Below are positions 15,579-25,105 of a stretch of DNA of 64,000 nucleotides, piece after piece (within the stretch, counting starts at the first letter, position 1; every line of letters starts with the position of its first letter). Source of the stretch: DATBGO01 sp963785765. Lineage in GTDB: Bacteria > Actinomycetota > Actinomycetes > Streptosporangiales > Streptosporangiaceae. A program made the position numbers and the translations under genes. The notes beneath the pieces were generated by a model that was not told the DNA's origin, made no database searches, and was given only the letters and a program-made list of their open reading frames with translations. The stretch is taken from the NCBI GenBank assembly GCA_963785765.1, contig CAWAWM010000004.1:1302001-1366000 (forward strand), in the 5' to 3' direction.

Positions 15579-17987
15579 ATGGCCGCAGACAACGAGCCCG
15601 ACCAGGCACCGCCCGAGCAGGCACAGCCCGACCAGGCACAGCCCGACCAGGCGCAAGCCGACCAGCCCCAGCCCGCCGACCAGCCCCGGCCCGACCGGGC
15701 GCAGGCCGACGAGCCTCAGCGCGCCGAGGCCGAGACCTTTCTGCGCGCGCTGGCCGGACCGGGTGCCCGGCTGCGCGAGGACCAGTGGACGGCGATCCGG
15801 GCCCTGGTCGAAGACCAGCGGCGGGCCCTGGTCGTGCAGCGAACCGGCTGGGGCAAGTCGGCGGTCTACTTCACGGCCACCGCCATGTTGCGCGCCCGCG
15901 GCGCCGGGCCATCGGTCATCGTCTCCCCGCTGCTCGCCCTCATGCGGAACCAGATCGAGGCCGCCGCCCGGGCCGGCATCCGGGCCCGCACTGTGAACTC
16001 AGCCAACACCGACGAGTGGGAGCAGGTGTACGCGGAAGTGTCGGCGGGCTCAGTCGACGTGCTACTGGTCAGCCCGGAGCGGCTGAACAACCCGGGCTTC
16101 CGCGACCTGGTGCTGCCCAAGCTGATCGCGGCCGCCGGAATGCTGGTCGTGGATGAGGCGCACTGCATCTCCGACTGGGGCCACGACTTCCGTCCCGACT
16201 ACCGGCGGCTGGCGACCCTGCTGGGCGAGCTGCCACCCGGCGTCCCGGTGCTGGCCACGACCGCGACCGCCAACGCCCGGGTCACCCGCGATGTCGCCGA
16301 GCAACTCGGCGCCGGACACGAGCCCGAGACGCTGGTGCTGCGCGGCCCGTTGGACCGCCACAGCCTGCACCTCGCGGTGGTCGGCCTGCCGCTGGCCCAG
16401 CAGCGCCTCGCCTGGCTCGCCGAGCATCTGGATGAACTGGCGGGCTCGGGCATTATCTACACGCTGACCGTCGCAGCGGCCCATGACACCGCCAGCTTCC
16501 TGCGCGAGCGCGGTTTTAACGTTGCCCCTTACACCGGCCGCGACGAGCACGCGGAACGGGAAGCCGCCGAGAGCTCCCTGCTGAAAAACGAGCTCAAGGC
16601 GCTGGTGGCGACGAGCGCTCTCGGCATGGGCTTCGACAAGCCTGACCTGGGATTCATCATCCACCTCGGCGCCCCGCAATCGCCGATCGCCTATTACCAG
16701 CAGATCGGCCGCGCGGGACGGGGCGTGGACCGCGCCGATGTGATCTTGCTCCCGGGCCGCGAGGATGCCGACATCTGGGCCTACTTCGGCTCGCTGGCCT
16801 TCCCGCCCGAATACCAGGTGCGCGCGACGCTGGCCGCGCTCGCCGGAGCGAGCCGCCCGGTCTCCACCAGCGCGCTGGAGACCAGGGTCGACCTGAGCCG
16901 GAGCCGCCTGGAGATGATGCTGAAAGTCCTGGACGTCGATGGCGCGGTCCGCCGGGTGAGCGGCGGCTGGGCGGCCACCGGCCAGGACTGGCGCTACGAC
17001 GCGGACCGGTACGCCCGGGTTGCGGCCGAGCGATCCCGCGAGCAGGACGCCATGCTCGGCTACATCGCCACCAGGGACTGCCGGATGGAGTACCTGCGCC
17101 GCGAGCTCGACGACCCAGCAGCCGCGCCCTGTGGGCGGTGCGACAACTGCACTGGCCAGCGCTGGGCTGAGACGGTAGCCGAAGCCGACGCCCAGGCCGC
17201 TGGCGAGCGCCTGCTGCGGCCCGGAGTGGACATCACGCCGCGCCGGATGTGGCCGACCGGCATGCGGGACCTGACCATCGATGTGTCCGGAAAGATCGCG
17301 GCTGAGCAGTCCGCTGAACCTGGCCGCGCCATCGGCAGGCTCACAGACCTTGGCTGGGGCCCGCGGCTGCGTGCCCTGCTCGAGGCGGACAACCCGGTCC
17401 CCGCCGACATGGTCGACGCCGCCGTCCGGGTCTTGGCGGCCTGGGACTGGGCGGCCCGGCCGGTCGGCGTGGTGGCGATGCCGTCGCGAAGCCGTCCGCT
17501 GCTGATCGACAGCATGAGCCGGCGCATCGCGGAGATCGGCCGGCTGAAGTACCTGGGCGCGCTCGCCTACGCACGGCAGCCCGAGCTTGGCGGCGGGCCG
17601 CGTGCCGCCGACCTCCTGGCCGGCGCTGCAGGCGCAGGTGGTCCGGACGCGCGCGAACCAGGCGCGAGCGAACCAGCCACCATCAAACCAGCCACAGGTG
17701 AGCCAGCAGCAAGTGAGCCAGGCTCTGATCGGCCACGCGCCGGTCAGCCAGGTCCCGATGGGCCCGCCCACCAGAACAACAGTGCGCAGCGGCTCCGCGC
17801 TCTCTGGGATCAGCTGGTCGTTCCCGAGTCTCTTCGCGACACGATCGCTCACGAGAGCGGCCCGGTCTTGCTCGTGGACGACCGCATCGAGACTGGGTGG
17901 ACCATGACCGTAGCCGCGAAGGTCCTCCGTGACGCCGGAGCCCCTGCAGTGCTGCCCTTCGCGTTCGCGGTGACCACGGGCGGCTAA
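15579..17987 (+). CDS. RecQ family ATP-dependent DNA helicase with phosphoribosyltransferase-like C-terminus
   Basis: An 802-residue 3'-5' DNA helicase. A low-complexity head of repeated PDQAQ units (residues 7-45) precedes the motor. Motif I is QRTGWGKSAV near residue 87, DEAH lies near residue 192, motif VI is QQIGRAGRG, and the RecQ zinc site ends with CGRCDNC near residue 517. After about residue 600 the sequence has GVVAMPSRSRPLLIDSMS and, after an Ala/Glu/Pro-rich repeat insert, PVLLVDDRIETGWTMT, which matches a PRPP-binding loop. The tail thus resembles a phosphoribosyltransferase domain split by a linker. ATG at 15579. It converges on the HNH gene with a 4-bp overlap. Confidence 0.93.
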   Translation: MAADNEPDQAPPEQAQPDQAQPDQAQADQPQPADQPRPDRAQADEPQRAEAETFLRALAGPGARLREDQWTAIRALVEDQRRALVVQRTGWGKSAVYFTATAMLRARGAGPSVIVSPLLALMRNQIEAAARAGIRARTVNSANTDEWEQVYAEVSAGSVDVLLVSPERLNNPGFRDLVLPKLIAAAGMLVVDEAHCISDWGHDFRPDYRRLATLLGELPPGVPVLATTATANARVTRDVAEQLGAGHEPETLVLRGPLDRHSLHLAVVGLPLAQQRLAWLAEHLDELAGSGIIYTLTVAAAHDTASFLRERGFNVAPYTGRDEHAEREAAESSLLKNELKALVATSALGMGFDKPDLGFIIHLGAPQSPIAYYQQIGRAGRGVDRADVILLPGREDADIWAYFGSLAFPPEYQVRATLAALAGASRPVSTSALETRVDLSRSRLEMMLKVLDVDGAVRRVSGGWAATGQDWRYDADRYARVAAERSREQDAMLGYIATRDCRMEYLRRELDDPAAAPCGRCDNCTGQRWAETVAEADAQAAGERLLRPGVDITPRRMWPTGMRDLTIDVSGKIAAEQSAEPGRAIGRLTDLGWGPRLRALLEADNPVPADMVDAAVRVLAAWDWAARPVGVVAMPSRSRPLLIDSMSRRIAEIGRLKYLGALAYARQPELGGGPRAADLLAGAAGAGGPDAREPGASEPATIKPATGEPAASEPGSDRPRAGQPGPDGPAHQNNSAQRLRALWDQLVVPESLRDTIAHESGPVLLVDDRIETGWTMTVAAKVLRDAGAPAVLPFAFAVTTGG

Positions 17988-20900
17988 AGGTGAACGTCCG
18001 GGGCGGTGGTGTAGATCCGTCCGGTCGGCGTGCTCCAGGTGAAGATACCGGGAGCCGACTGGATAAGACTCCAGCCAAGGTGCTGCTTGAGCCGATGATG
18101 AAATCTGCAGAGCCCCCCGAGATTGCAGGAGCACGTCAGGCCGCCCTTCTCCCAGGGCACGGTGTGGTCGAGGTCGGCTCGCCACGCAGGCTGTCGACAG
18201 GTGATGAACCGGCAGGTCAGGTCCCGCGCGGTGATGTACTCCCGTAGGTCAGGCGGGGGCCGGTAGCCGCCAGCAGCACGGTCGTGGGCACAGCCGCCCG
18301 CTTGAGTGTCAGCAGCCTTGTTGCGCGCCGCCTGGGCGGCCGCGAGGTCAGCCGTATGGATGGCCGCTCCCAGGAGGGCGGCCAGGTTTCCGCCGGGCCT
18401 CCCGCCGGATGCGAATCCGTCGAACTGGTCGGGCGAGGCGGGGCTCAGGATGGACTCGGGAATGATGATGGTGACGCGGCCCAGTAGCCCGGCATGACGG
18501 GGCTCGGAGGCCGGTCGCCTAGCGGATCGGCCATCGCCTGCCCAGGGGCCGGAGCGGGCGCTTACGCGCGGCACACGCGCTACGGCGATGGCTCGGCCGG
18601 TGTTGTCGGTCAGGATGATCCGCCAGCGGACCGCCGGGTCGAGGGTGGCTAGCACAGCAAGATCGCGGGCCTCAGGCGCGGTGACCGGACCCAAACGCGA
18701 CAGCGTGCCTGGTTCGGCTGAGAGGCCGGCCAATGCCGCGAGCGGAGTCGTGAGATCAAGCATTCCGCTACCAGGGGCGGACGGATGGTCCAATGTAAGT
18801 GACGCCGGCAGGCCAGGCCAGGGTGGAATCGGCCATCCCGGCGGCCCCGGGCCATCAGGGTCGTCATCAATGTCGGCAGCAAGTCCCCAGCGGCCCGCCG
18901 CGGGTGCGGCGAGGCCCACTTCACCCGGCCTGGGGTCACCATCGTCGGCAAGAGCATCGCAGCTGGGCGCCGGCGGGCCATCGGAGCCGGGCAGGCCTGC
19001 GTCGTTTTGGTGCCAGGGTGATCCAGGATCGGCGGGCGGCTCGGGTCCCGGCGGAGCAGGACCAGCCGAAGGCTCAGGTCCCAGCGACTCGCTTCCTGGC
19101 GGCTCGGGTCCTGGCGGGTCAGGATCAGCCGGCGGCTCAGGTCCGGGAAGCTCGGGCCATGGAGGATCAGGACCAGCCGGCAGCTCAGGTCCCGGAGGCT
19201 CAGGTCCCGGAGGTTCAGGTCCGGGCGGCTCAGAGCTCGGAGGATCGGGACCGGCCGACGGCTCGGACCCTGGCGGGTCAGGACCAGCCGGTGGCTCAGG
19301 TCCCGGAAGCTCAGGTCCGGGAGGCTCGGATCTCGGAGGATCGGGACCAGCCGGCGGCTCGGGTCCGAGCGGGTCAGGATCAACCGGCGGCTCGGGTCCC
19401 GGCTCCCCTGGAGCTGGGGGCGGCTCGGGATCATGACGATGGGAATGGGGTGTCCCGGCCGCCTGAGCCTCAGCGTCGGTACCCTCGTCGCGACCGGAGG
19501 AAGCCGGGCCAGCGCGGCTACCGGGCGGATTCCTGCGAGGTGCCGCCGAACTGTCCGGGCAGGAGCCGCCGCGACCAGCGCCTGGCCGCGCCTCACCCTG
19601 GTCGGGGCACGCGAGATCGTCTCCAAGATCGGCATCAGGCGGCTCGTCGACCGGGCCACCAGGGGCGGGCGGGATGTAGGGCAGGGTGCCCAGCAGCAAG
19701 CCGATGAAGACCTGGGCACGCAGCAGGTCGATACCGCCGCCGGCGCCGGATGCCTTCATGGCCCGGGCCATCGCGGTGATGCGAGCCATCGCAGCGGTGG
19801 CGCGGATACCCGGCAGGCTCTGGCCGGCGAGGGTCGCGGTGCCCTCCTCGTCCGGGTAAAGGCAGACTTTCGCCCTGCGCTCGGCTTCTTCACGGCGCCG
19901 TTCCGCGCCATCAGGATCAGTAATGATCACCGCGCGGCGCAACGCGGCGCGCAACTGACCGAGCGTTTGACCGCCTGCACGCGACAGAACCTTCCCCTCG
20001 ACCGCTCGGGCGGCATCCTCGCTCAGCACGCTGGTGGCCTCGGCGATCAGTCGCGCCCGTGACAGATCGATGGCTCCAACACCAAGCGCGGCTCCAGTGC
20101 GCGCCAGCCGCCAGCTCAACGTCACCGCCAGATCGGTCCACCATGACGCGCCGCATTGCGACATCACCAGCGCCAGACACACCTCGCCGGTTGCGTCAGC
20201 ACAGATGCGGGCGGGACGGCCGTCCGCGGCTACGCCTATGTCCTTGTCGCGAGCGGCGGCCCGCGCCGCGATCTGCGCCACAGTCGCCAGTTCGCCCGCT
20301 TGGGCCCACGCGGCCAGCCGCCGCCACGACGTCGCGACCCCCGCCAGCGCGGTATCGTCCAGCTCTGCCGCAGGCGTGGTTGCCAGCCACCCGGCCAGGC
20401 CTGGTCCGGGCGGCAGAAACTCCGCGACTCGTCCGGTGACCTCCGCCGCGGAAAGTACCCGCCCCTCGCTGGCGAGGATCTCATCAAGGACGGCATCCTG
20501 ATCTTCGTCAGGCTCCCGGCGGCCGTTCTCCGCCGCCCCGTTCTCCGCCGCCCCGTTCTCCGCCGCTGCGTCCTTGACCGATCCAGTCCGAGCTGCTCCA
20601 GCCTGAGCCGATCCCTTCCTCGCCGATCCCTTCCTCGCCGATCCCTTCCTCGCCGATCCCTTCCTCGCCGTTCCCTTCCTCGGCGTTCCCTCCTCGGTCT
20701 CCTCGGGGGATGCGGCGTCCGCTGCGGAGCGAGGGCCTGATCGACCATCAAGCGCCGCTAGCAGTTGCTGATAGTCAAGTTCCCAGCACCATGACAGACC
20801 GGGTGATCCGCCCTGGTCTTCCCCGTCCCCGTGGTCCGGTGGCGCCGCGGCGACGGTGGCGGAGCCATGATCACAGGCACGGTTCGACCGACCGGCAGGG

Positions 20901-20992
20901 CCGGGGGCACTTGCCCCGGCTGACTCGTTCACGGAGTCAGGCGACCCTTGCACTTCCGGTAACCGGGCTGGCTCTGGCGAATCGTCTGGCAT
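17984..20992 (-). CDS. DUF222 / HNH endonuclease signature protein with very large low-complexity insert
   Basis: A 1002-residue member of the 13E12/DUF222 repeat family common in actinobacteria. The DUF222 region lies at about residues 150-430. The C-terminal HNH core is seen in ARDLTCRFITCRQP, DLDHTVPWEKGG and CRFHHRLKQH. Between them is roughly 200 residues of PEPPGPEPPAGPDPP-type repeats (about 18,960-19,420). Near the N-terminus is a RKGSA repeat (about 20,590-20,670). Typical family members are 400-600 residues, so the expansion is striking. ATG at 20992. Its nuclease activity and role are unknown; both His residues expected for the motif are present. Confidence 0.88.
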   Translation of the reverse strand: MPDDSPEPARLPEVQGSPDSVNESAGASAPGPAGRSNRACDHGSATVAAAPPDHGDGEDQGGSPGLSWCWELDYQQLLAALDGRSGPRSAADAASPEETEEGTPRKGTARKGSARKGSARKGSARKGSAQAGAARTGSVKDAAAENGAAENGAAENGRREPDEDQDAVLDEILASEGRVLSAAEVTGRVAEFLPPGPGLAGWLATTPAAELDDTALAGVATSWRRLAAWAQAGELATVAQIAARAAARDKDIGVAADGRPARICADATGEVCLALVMSQCGASWWTDLAVTLSWRLARTGAALGVGAIDLSRARLIAEATSVLSEDAARAVEGKVLSRAGGQTLGQLRAALRRAVIITDPDGAERRREEAERRAKVCLYPDEEGTATLAGQSLPGIRATAAMARITAMARAMKASGAGGGIDLLRAQVFIGLLLGTLPYIPPAPGGPVDEPPDADLGDDLACPDQGEARPGAGRGGSCPDSSAAPRRNPPGSRAGPASSGRDEGTDAEAQAAGTPHSHRHDPEPPPAPGEPGPEPPVDPDPLGPEPPAGPDPPRSEPPGPELPGPEPPAGPDPPGSEPSAGPDPPSSEPPGPEPPGPEPPGPELPAGPDPPWPELPGPEPPADPDPPGPEPPGSESLGPEPSAGPAPPGPEPPADPGSPWHQNDAGLPGSDGPPAPSCDALADDGDPRPGEVGLAAPAAGRWGLAADIDDDPDGPGPPGWPIPPWPGLPASLTLDHPSAPGSGMLDLTTPLAALAGLSAEPGTLSRLGPVTAPEARDLAVLATLDPAVRWRIILTDNTGRAIAVARVPRVSARSGPWAGDGRSARRPASEPRHAGLLGRVTIIIPESILSPASPDQFDGFASGGRPGGNLAALLGAAIHTADLAAAQAARNKAADTQAGGCAHDRAAGGYRPPPDLREYITARDLTCRFITCRQPAWRADLDHTVPWEKGGLTCSCNLGGLCRFHHRLKQHLGWSLIQSAPGIFTWSTPTGRIYTTAPDVHL

Positions 20993-21094
20993 CCAGCCAC
21001 CCCCTTAGCTGCGGGGCCATTCTGCGGTTTGCCTGGACCTTCACGTCCTCAGCAGTTATCGACCAGAGTATCGGTACCCACTGACAAAATGGCG

Positions 21095-21110
21095 TTAGAT
21101 CGAAATCTAA
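21095..21110. promoter_or_regulatory. Inverted repeat TTAGAT-CGAA-ATCTAA upstream of the HNH gene
   Basis: A perfect 6-bp-arm palindrome in an A/T-rich island about 100 bp upstream of the DUF222/HNH start, with a further TTCGAT half-site nearby. It looks like a regulator-binding site. No binder can be named. Confidence 0.4.
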
Positions 21111-21158
21111 TTCGATTCACGCCAGCCAAGACTTACATGACGGCGTGGGAACGCGGGC

Positions 21159-21380
21159 GGGCGCGGCCACAGGCCCGGGCGGGCGCGGCCACAGGCCGGG
21201 CGGGCGCGGCCACAGGCCGCCGACGGAACTACGGGGTGGGGCGCGGCCACGGGCCGGGCGGGCGCGGCCACGGGCCGCCGACGGAACTACGGGGCGGGGC
21301 GCGGCAAGGGGCGGGGGGCAACGGGCGCGGAGGCGCGGCCACTGCACGGAGAATGGCCACGGCACGGAGAACGGCCACGG
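21159..21380. repeat. GC-rich tandem repeat array
   Basis: Units of GGGCGCGGCCACAGGCC (or CACGGGCC) recur at 20-36 bp spacing. A longer block starting GCCGCCGACGGAACTACGGGG is present at 21216 and again at 21274, an exact 58-bp offset. Further on, CACGGAGAA(T/C)GGCCACGG repeats. The array fills most of the 21,000-21,494 gap between the aldo/keto reductase stop and the HNH gene; no gene is convincing there. Confidence 0.8.
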
Positions 21381-21494
21381 CACGGCAGACCGGACGACGG
21401 GCCGCAGACCGGGCCAGGGCCGCGGGACGGGGACCGGCGCCGGAGATCCGTTACGTAAGTCCGGCACCGGCCCGGGCCGCTGCCCGGCCTGTTG

Positions 21495-22475
21495 TCAGCG
21501 ATGACCGAGCACCGGGTGCGGAACGTACGGTTCTTCGAGCCGCTGTACCTCGTCCTCGGTCAGCTCAATCTCCTCGGCCGCCAGCGCGTCCTCCAGATGG
21601 CCGAGCCTGGTCGCGCCCACGATGGGCGCCGTCACGCCGGGCCGCTGCAGCAGCCAGGCCAGCGCGACCTGCGCAGGCGGCACGCCGCGCGCGGCAGCCA
21701 CCTCGGCCGCGCGGTCCGCAACGTCGAAGTCGGCGGGGATGTTGTAGAGCGAGTCGCCGAACGGATCGCTCCCGGACCTGGTCGTGCGCCGCTCACCGGC
21801 TCTGTTCCTATTGCCGGCCAGCACGCCGCGGGCCAGCGGGCTCCACGGGATGACCGCCACGCCCTGATCGATGCACTGCGGGATCATCTCCCGCTCTTCC
21901 TCGCGGTAGATCAGGTTGTAGTGGTTCTGCATGGAGACGAACTTGGTCCAGCCGTGCAGCTGAGCCACGTGCTGGGCCTTGGCGAACTGCCAAGCGAACA
22001 TGCTGCTCGCGCCGATGTAACGAGCCTTGCCCGCCCGCACGACATCGTGCAGCGCCTGCATGGTCTCCTCAATCGGCGTCCGGTAGTCCCACCGGTGGAT
22101 CTGGTAGAGATCCACGTAATCCATGTCCAGCCGCCGCAACGACGCATCGATCCCGGACAGGATGTGCTTGCGGGACAGGCCGCCGTTGTTCTCGCCCGCT
22201 CCCATGGGCATGAACACCTTGGTGGCCACCACCACGTCGTCGCGGCGGAACAGTTTGGCCAGGAGCCGGCCGGTCGCCACCTCACTGGCCCCGCGCGAGT
22301 AGGTATCCGCGGTGTCGTAAAAGGTGATGCCGCCGTCAGCCGCCGCCTTAACGATTGGCTCGGCCGCATCCTCATCGAGCACCCAGGGCCGCTCGCTGTC
22401 GTTGCCGTAACTCATCATCCCCAGGCAGACCCGCGAGACCCGCACACCGCTCGCACCGAGGTTCACGTACTTCAT
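21495..22475 (-). CDS. Aldo/keto reductase
   Basis: A 326-residue NADPH-dependent oxidoreductase of the AKR superfamily. The catalytic set is visible: Asp and Tyr in FYDTADTYSRG, Lys in VVVATKVF, His in LYQIHRWD. The C-terminal cofactor segment APIVGATRLGHLEDA is typical. Substrate is unknown. ATG at 22475 overlaps the stop of the upstream MFS frame by four bases (ATGA), which suggests translational coupling with the transporter as it is read now. Confidence 0.93.
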   Translation of the reverse strand: MKYVNLGASGVRVSRVCLGMMSYGNDSERPWVLDEDAAEPIVKAAADGGITFYDTADTYSRGASEVATGRLLAKLFRRDDVVVATKVFMPMGAGENNGGLSRKHILSGIDASLRRLDMDYVDLYQIHRWDYRTPIEETMQALHDVVRAGKARYIGASSMFAWQFAKAQHVAQLHGWTKFVSMQNHYNLIYREEEREMIPQCIDQGVAVIPWSPLARGVLAGNRNRAGERRTTRSGSDPFGDSLYNIPADFDVADRAAEVAAARGVPPAQVALAWLLQRPGVTAPIVGATRLGHLEDALAAEEIELTEDEVQRLEEPYVPHPVLGHR

Positions 22476-23878
22476 GCCCGACCATCTCCCGTCCGCATCC
22501 CGTCACCGCTGTCCACCTGACTGCTCACCTGACGACCGTACCGGGACGAAATCACCGGCCGGCCGGGCGGCGCAGCAGCTTGACGCTGACTGCGCCGACC
22601 ACCAGCAACAGCACGGCGGCGAAACCCGAGCACTGCGACCTGGGTGCTCAGCAGCTGGGTCGCGATGCCGAGCCCGAGGACCGGAACGACCAGGCCGATG
22701 TAGGCCGCCAGGAAGAGTCCCGCGAGCACCTCGCCGCGCGCCTGGTCCGGCGCGATGGAGATCACCGTGGAGATGCTGCCCTTGAAGGCCGCGCCGGCCC
22801 CGCCGCCCGCCAGCGCGCCACCGATCAGCAGCAAGACCAGGCTGGGCAGCCAGACCGCGATGGTCACCAGGACCAGGCCGATGGCCAGCGCGCTGAAGCC
22901 GATGCTGAGCTGGCGCCGCAGGGCGGCCCGGCTCACCACGATCTGGGTCAGCGCGGCGGCGCCGAAGACGACGAAGGCCGCGAACCCGGCCAGCGCGTGC
23001 GAGTGCTGGTGCAGGACGCCGCCGATGAAGCCCGGCGCCAGCGAGGTGAACAGCCCGAACAGCGCGAACTCGGCGGCCGCCGCGAACCCGGCCGCGTAGA
23101 ACAGCGAGCGGCGCTCGGCCGGCACCGACATCCGCTGTGGCCGGTACCTCGGCCGTGGGCGCGGCCGTTCCACGGTCTCCGGGGTCAGCGCGAGCCCGAG
23201 CACGGCGGCCAGCATCAGCGCCTCAGTCACCAGGTACGGAAGCCGCAGCGGCGCCCACGCGTACTGGGCCAGCAGGCCGGCGAGCAGCGCGCCCAGTCCG
23301 AGGCCGCCCAGGTTGGCGGCGGTCGCGGTGATCTCGGCACGCGCCTGGGGATGTCCGGGCCGTGCTGCGGCGTGCAGTTCGCTCAGGTACGCGGTGGCCG
23401 TCGCGGTCAGCATCCCGATGCTGATGCCGCAGATGACCCGGCCGACGATCAAGCCAGGCACGCTCGGCCAGGTCAGGAAAATCAGGCCGGACAGCATGTT
23501 GGTGATCAGCGCGACCGCGGCGATGCGCCGTCGCCCCAGCCAGTCGGAAACATGACCGGCCAGGAACAAGCTGGCGATGACCCCGACGGCGTAGGCAGCG
23601 AAGACCACCGTCACCAGGAGCGCACCGAAATGATCACGCGCCTGGTACAGCACGTAGAGCGGCGCCGGCACCGTGGAGAACGCCATCGCCACGGCGAACG
23701 CGAAGCCCACGATCCAGAATCCGGCCCCCGATCCCGCCCCGGATTCGGCCCCGCGCTCGCGCCGGTCCGGCCCGGGCCCGAGCGCCGGGCGGGTGACGCG
23801 AGTGGCGGGGGTCGCCCAGGTGGCGCGGGTCGCCCGGGTCGCGTCTCGCGGACCGGTTTCGCGGGTCAAGACTGGCAC
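22472..23878 (-). CDS. MFS transporter with a frameshifted C-terminus
   Basis: A 12-helix major facilitator protein, 468 residues as read. Motif A is AGHVSDWLGRRR. After VAVLGF the frame turns into an Arg/Gln-rich tail (RRRAVAGGRRSQRQ). If one of the three A residues at 22622-22624 (T on the coding strand) is dropped, the frame continues as GFAAVLLLVVGAV, a proper last helix, and stops at 22552. So a one-base insertion or a sequencing error is likely. The unshifted frame happens to end in an ATGA overlap with the aldo/keto reductase. GTG start at 23878 with GGAG upstream. Divergent from a LysR regulator. Confidence 0.82.
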   Translation of the reverse strand: MPVLTRETGPRDATRATRATWATPATRVTRPALGPGPDRRERGAESGAGSGAGFWIVGFAFAVAMAFSTVPAPLYVLYQARDHFGALLVTVVFAAYAVGVIASLFLAGHVSDWLGRRRIAAVALITNMLSGLIFLTWPSVPGLIVGRVICGISIGMLTATATAYLSELHAAARPGHPQARAEITATAANLGGLGLGALLAGLLAQYAWAPLRLPYLVTEALMLAAVLGLALTPETVERPRPRPRYRPQRMSVPAERRSLFYAAGFAAAAEFALFGLFTSLAPGFIGGVLHQHSHALAGFAAFVVFGAAALTQIVVSRAALRRQLSIGFSALAIGLVLVTIAVWLPSLVLLLIGGALAGGGAGAAFKGSISTVISIAPDQARGEVLAGLFLAAYIGLVVPVLGLGIATQLLSTQVAVLGFRRRAVAGGRRSQRQAAAPPGRPVISSRYGRQVSSQVDSGDGMRTGDGRA

Positions 23879-24075
23879 GTCTGCTCCTCTGCTCCGCCAG
23901 GGCCGGCTGTATCAAGGCCGACTACACAAGGCCGGCTCGGTCAAGGCCGGCCGACCAACAGGCCGGATAAATCGAGCAAGGCAATCAGCCGGCTCCATCC
24001 AGGATCGGCGGTATTGGTCATCTGCGCCAACGACAAGTGGAGCTAACCAGCATCTGGATAAGTGATAATGCGGTG

Positions 24076-24978
24076 ATGGAACTCCGGCACCTCGAGTACT
24101 TCGTCGCCGTCGCGGAGGAGCTCTCCTTCACCCGCGCCGCCCGCCGGCTCCACGTGGTGCAGTCGGGGGTGTCCAGCGCCATCCAGAGCCTGGAGCGCGA
24201 ACTGCGGGCCGAACTGTTCGAGCGGGACCGGCACCGGGTCGCGCTGACCGATGCGGGCGAGGCACTGCTGCCCGAGGCCCGGGCGACGCTGGCCGCGGCG
24301 CAGGCGGCCGTGGACGCGGTGGGCGAGGCCCGCGGCGGGCTGCGCGGCACGGTCACGGTCGGCACGATGCTCTCCACCGGCCCGCTCAACCTGCCCGAGC
24401 TGCTCAGCAGGTTCCACGCCACGCACCCTGAGGTCGTCGTGCGGCTGCGGCTCGCGGCCGCCGGATCGGCGGGCCTGGCCCGTGAGGTGATCTCCGGCTC
24501 GCTGGACCTGGCCCTGGCCGCACTGTCCGGCCCGCCGCCCGCCGGGCTCACCATCCGGCCGATCAGCGGGGAACCGCTGCTGCTCGCCTGTAACGGCACG
24601 CATCCGCTCGCGGCGCAGGCCGCCGCCAGCCTGGACGAACTGGCCGGCGAAGCGTTCATCGACTTCCCGCCGGGCTGGGGTAACCGGGCGGTCGTCGACC
24701 GTGCCTTCGCCGCCGCCGGGTTGGACCGTCAGGTGCTGTTCGAGGTCGCGGACTTCGCCGCCGCCGCCGGCCTGATCCGCTCCGGCCTCGGGATCGCCTT
24801 CCTGCCCGCATCGGTGGCCACCGCGCTGACTGACCTGGCCGTGATCGAGGTCAGCGGGCAGGTGCTGATGTGGAGCATCTCGGTGGCCACACCGGCGCAC
24901 CGCCGGATGTCCGCGGCCGCGCGCGCTTTCCTCGCCGAGCTGATCGAGTCGGCACCCGGTGATCACCGCAGCAGATGA
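24076..24978 (+). CDS. LysR family transcriptional regulator
   Basis: A 300-residue regulator. The winged helix is MELRHLEYFVAVAEELSFTRAARRLHVVQSGVS in outline (quoted motif: FTRAARRLHVVQ), followed by the usual linker helix and a periplasmic-binding-like effector domain starting GTVTVGTMLS. ATG at 24076 begins exactly at the domain. It is divergent from the MFS gene, with about 200 bp between them containing AAGGCCGGC-type repeats at 23,915-23,965. By the usual LysR arrangement it may control the MFS/aldo-keto reductase unit; the effector is unknown. Confidence 0.93.
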   Translation: MELRHLEYFVAVAEELSFTRAARRLHVVQSGVSSAIQSLERELRAELFERDRHRVALTDAGEALLPEARATLAAAQAAVDAVGEARGGLRGTVTVGTMLSTGPLNLPELLSRFHATHPEVVVRLRLAAAGSAGLAREVISGSLDLALAALSGPPPAGLTIRPISGEPLLLACNGTHPLAAQAAASLDELAGEAFIDFPPGWGNRAVVDRAFAAAGLDRQVLFEVADFAAAAGLIRSGLGIAFLPASVATALTDLAVIEVSGQVLMWSISVATPAHRRMSAAARAFLAELIESAPGDHRSR

Positions 24979-25105
24979 CCGTTGACAGCAACCGGCATCA
25001 CCGGGGCGGCATGGCCAGCGTCACGCGGGCAGTTAACACCGGCATAACGGAGGTAGCCCGGCAGTCTCGCCGGGCCGCGCAGTCAAGCACCGGGAGAGTT
25101 CGGAG

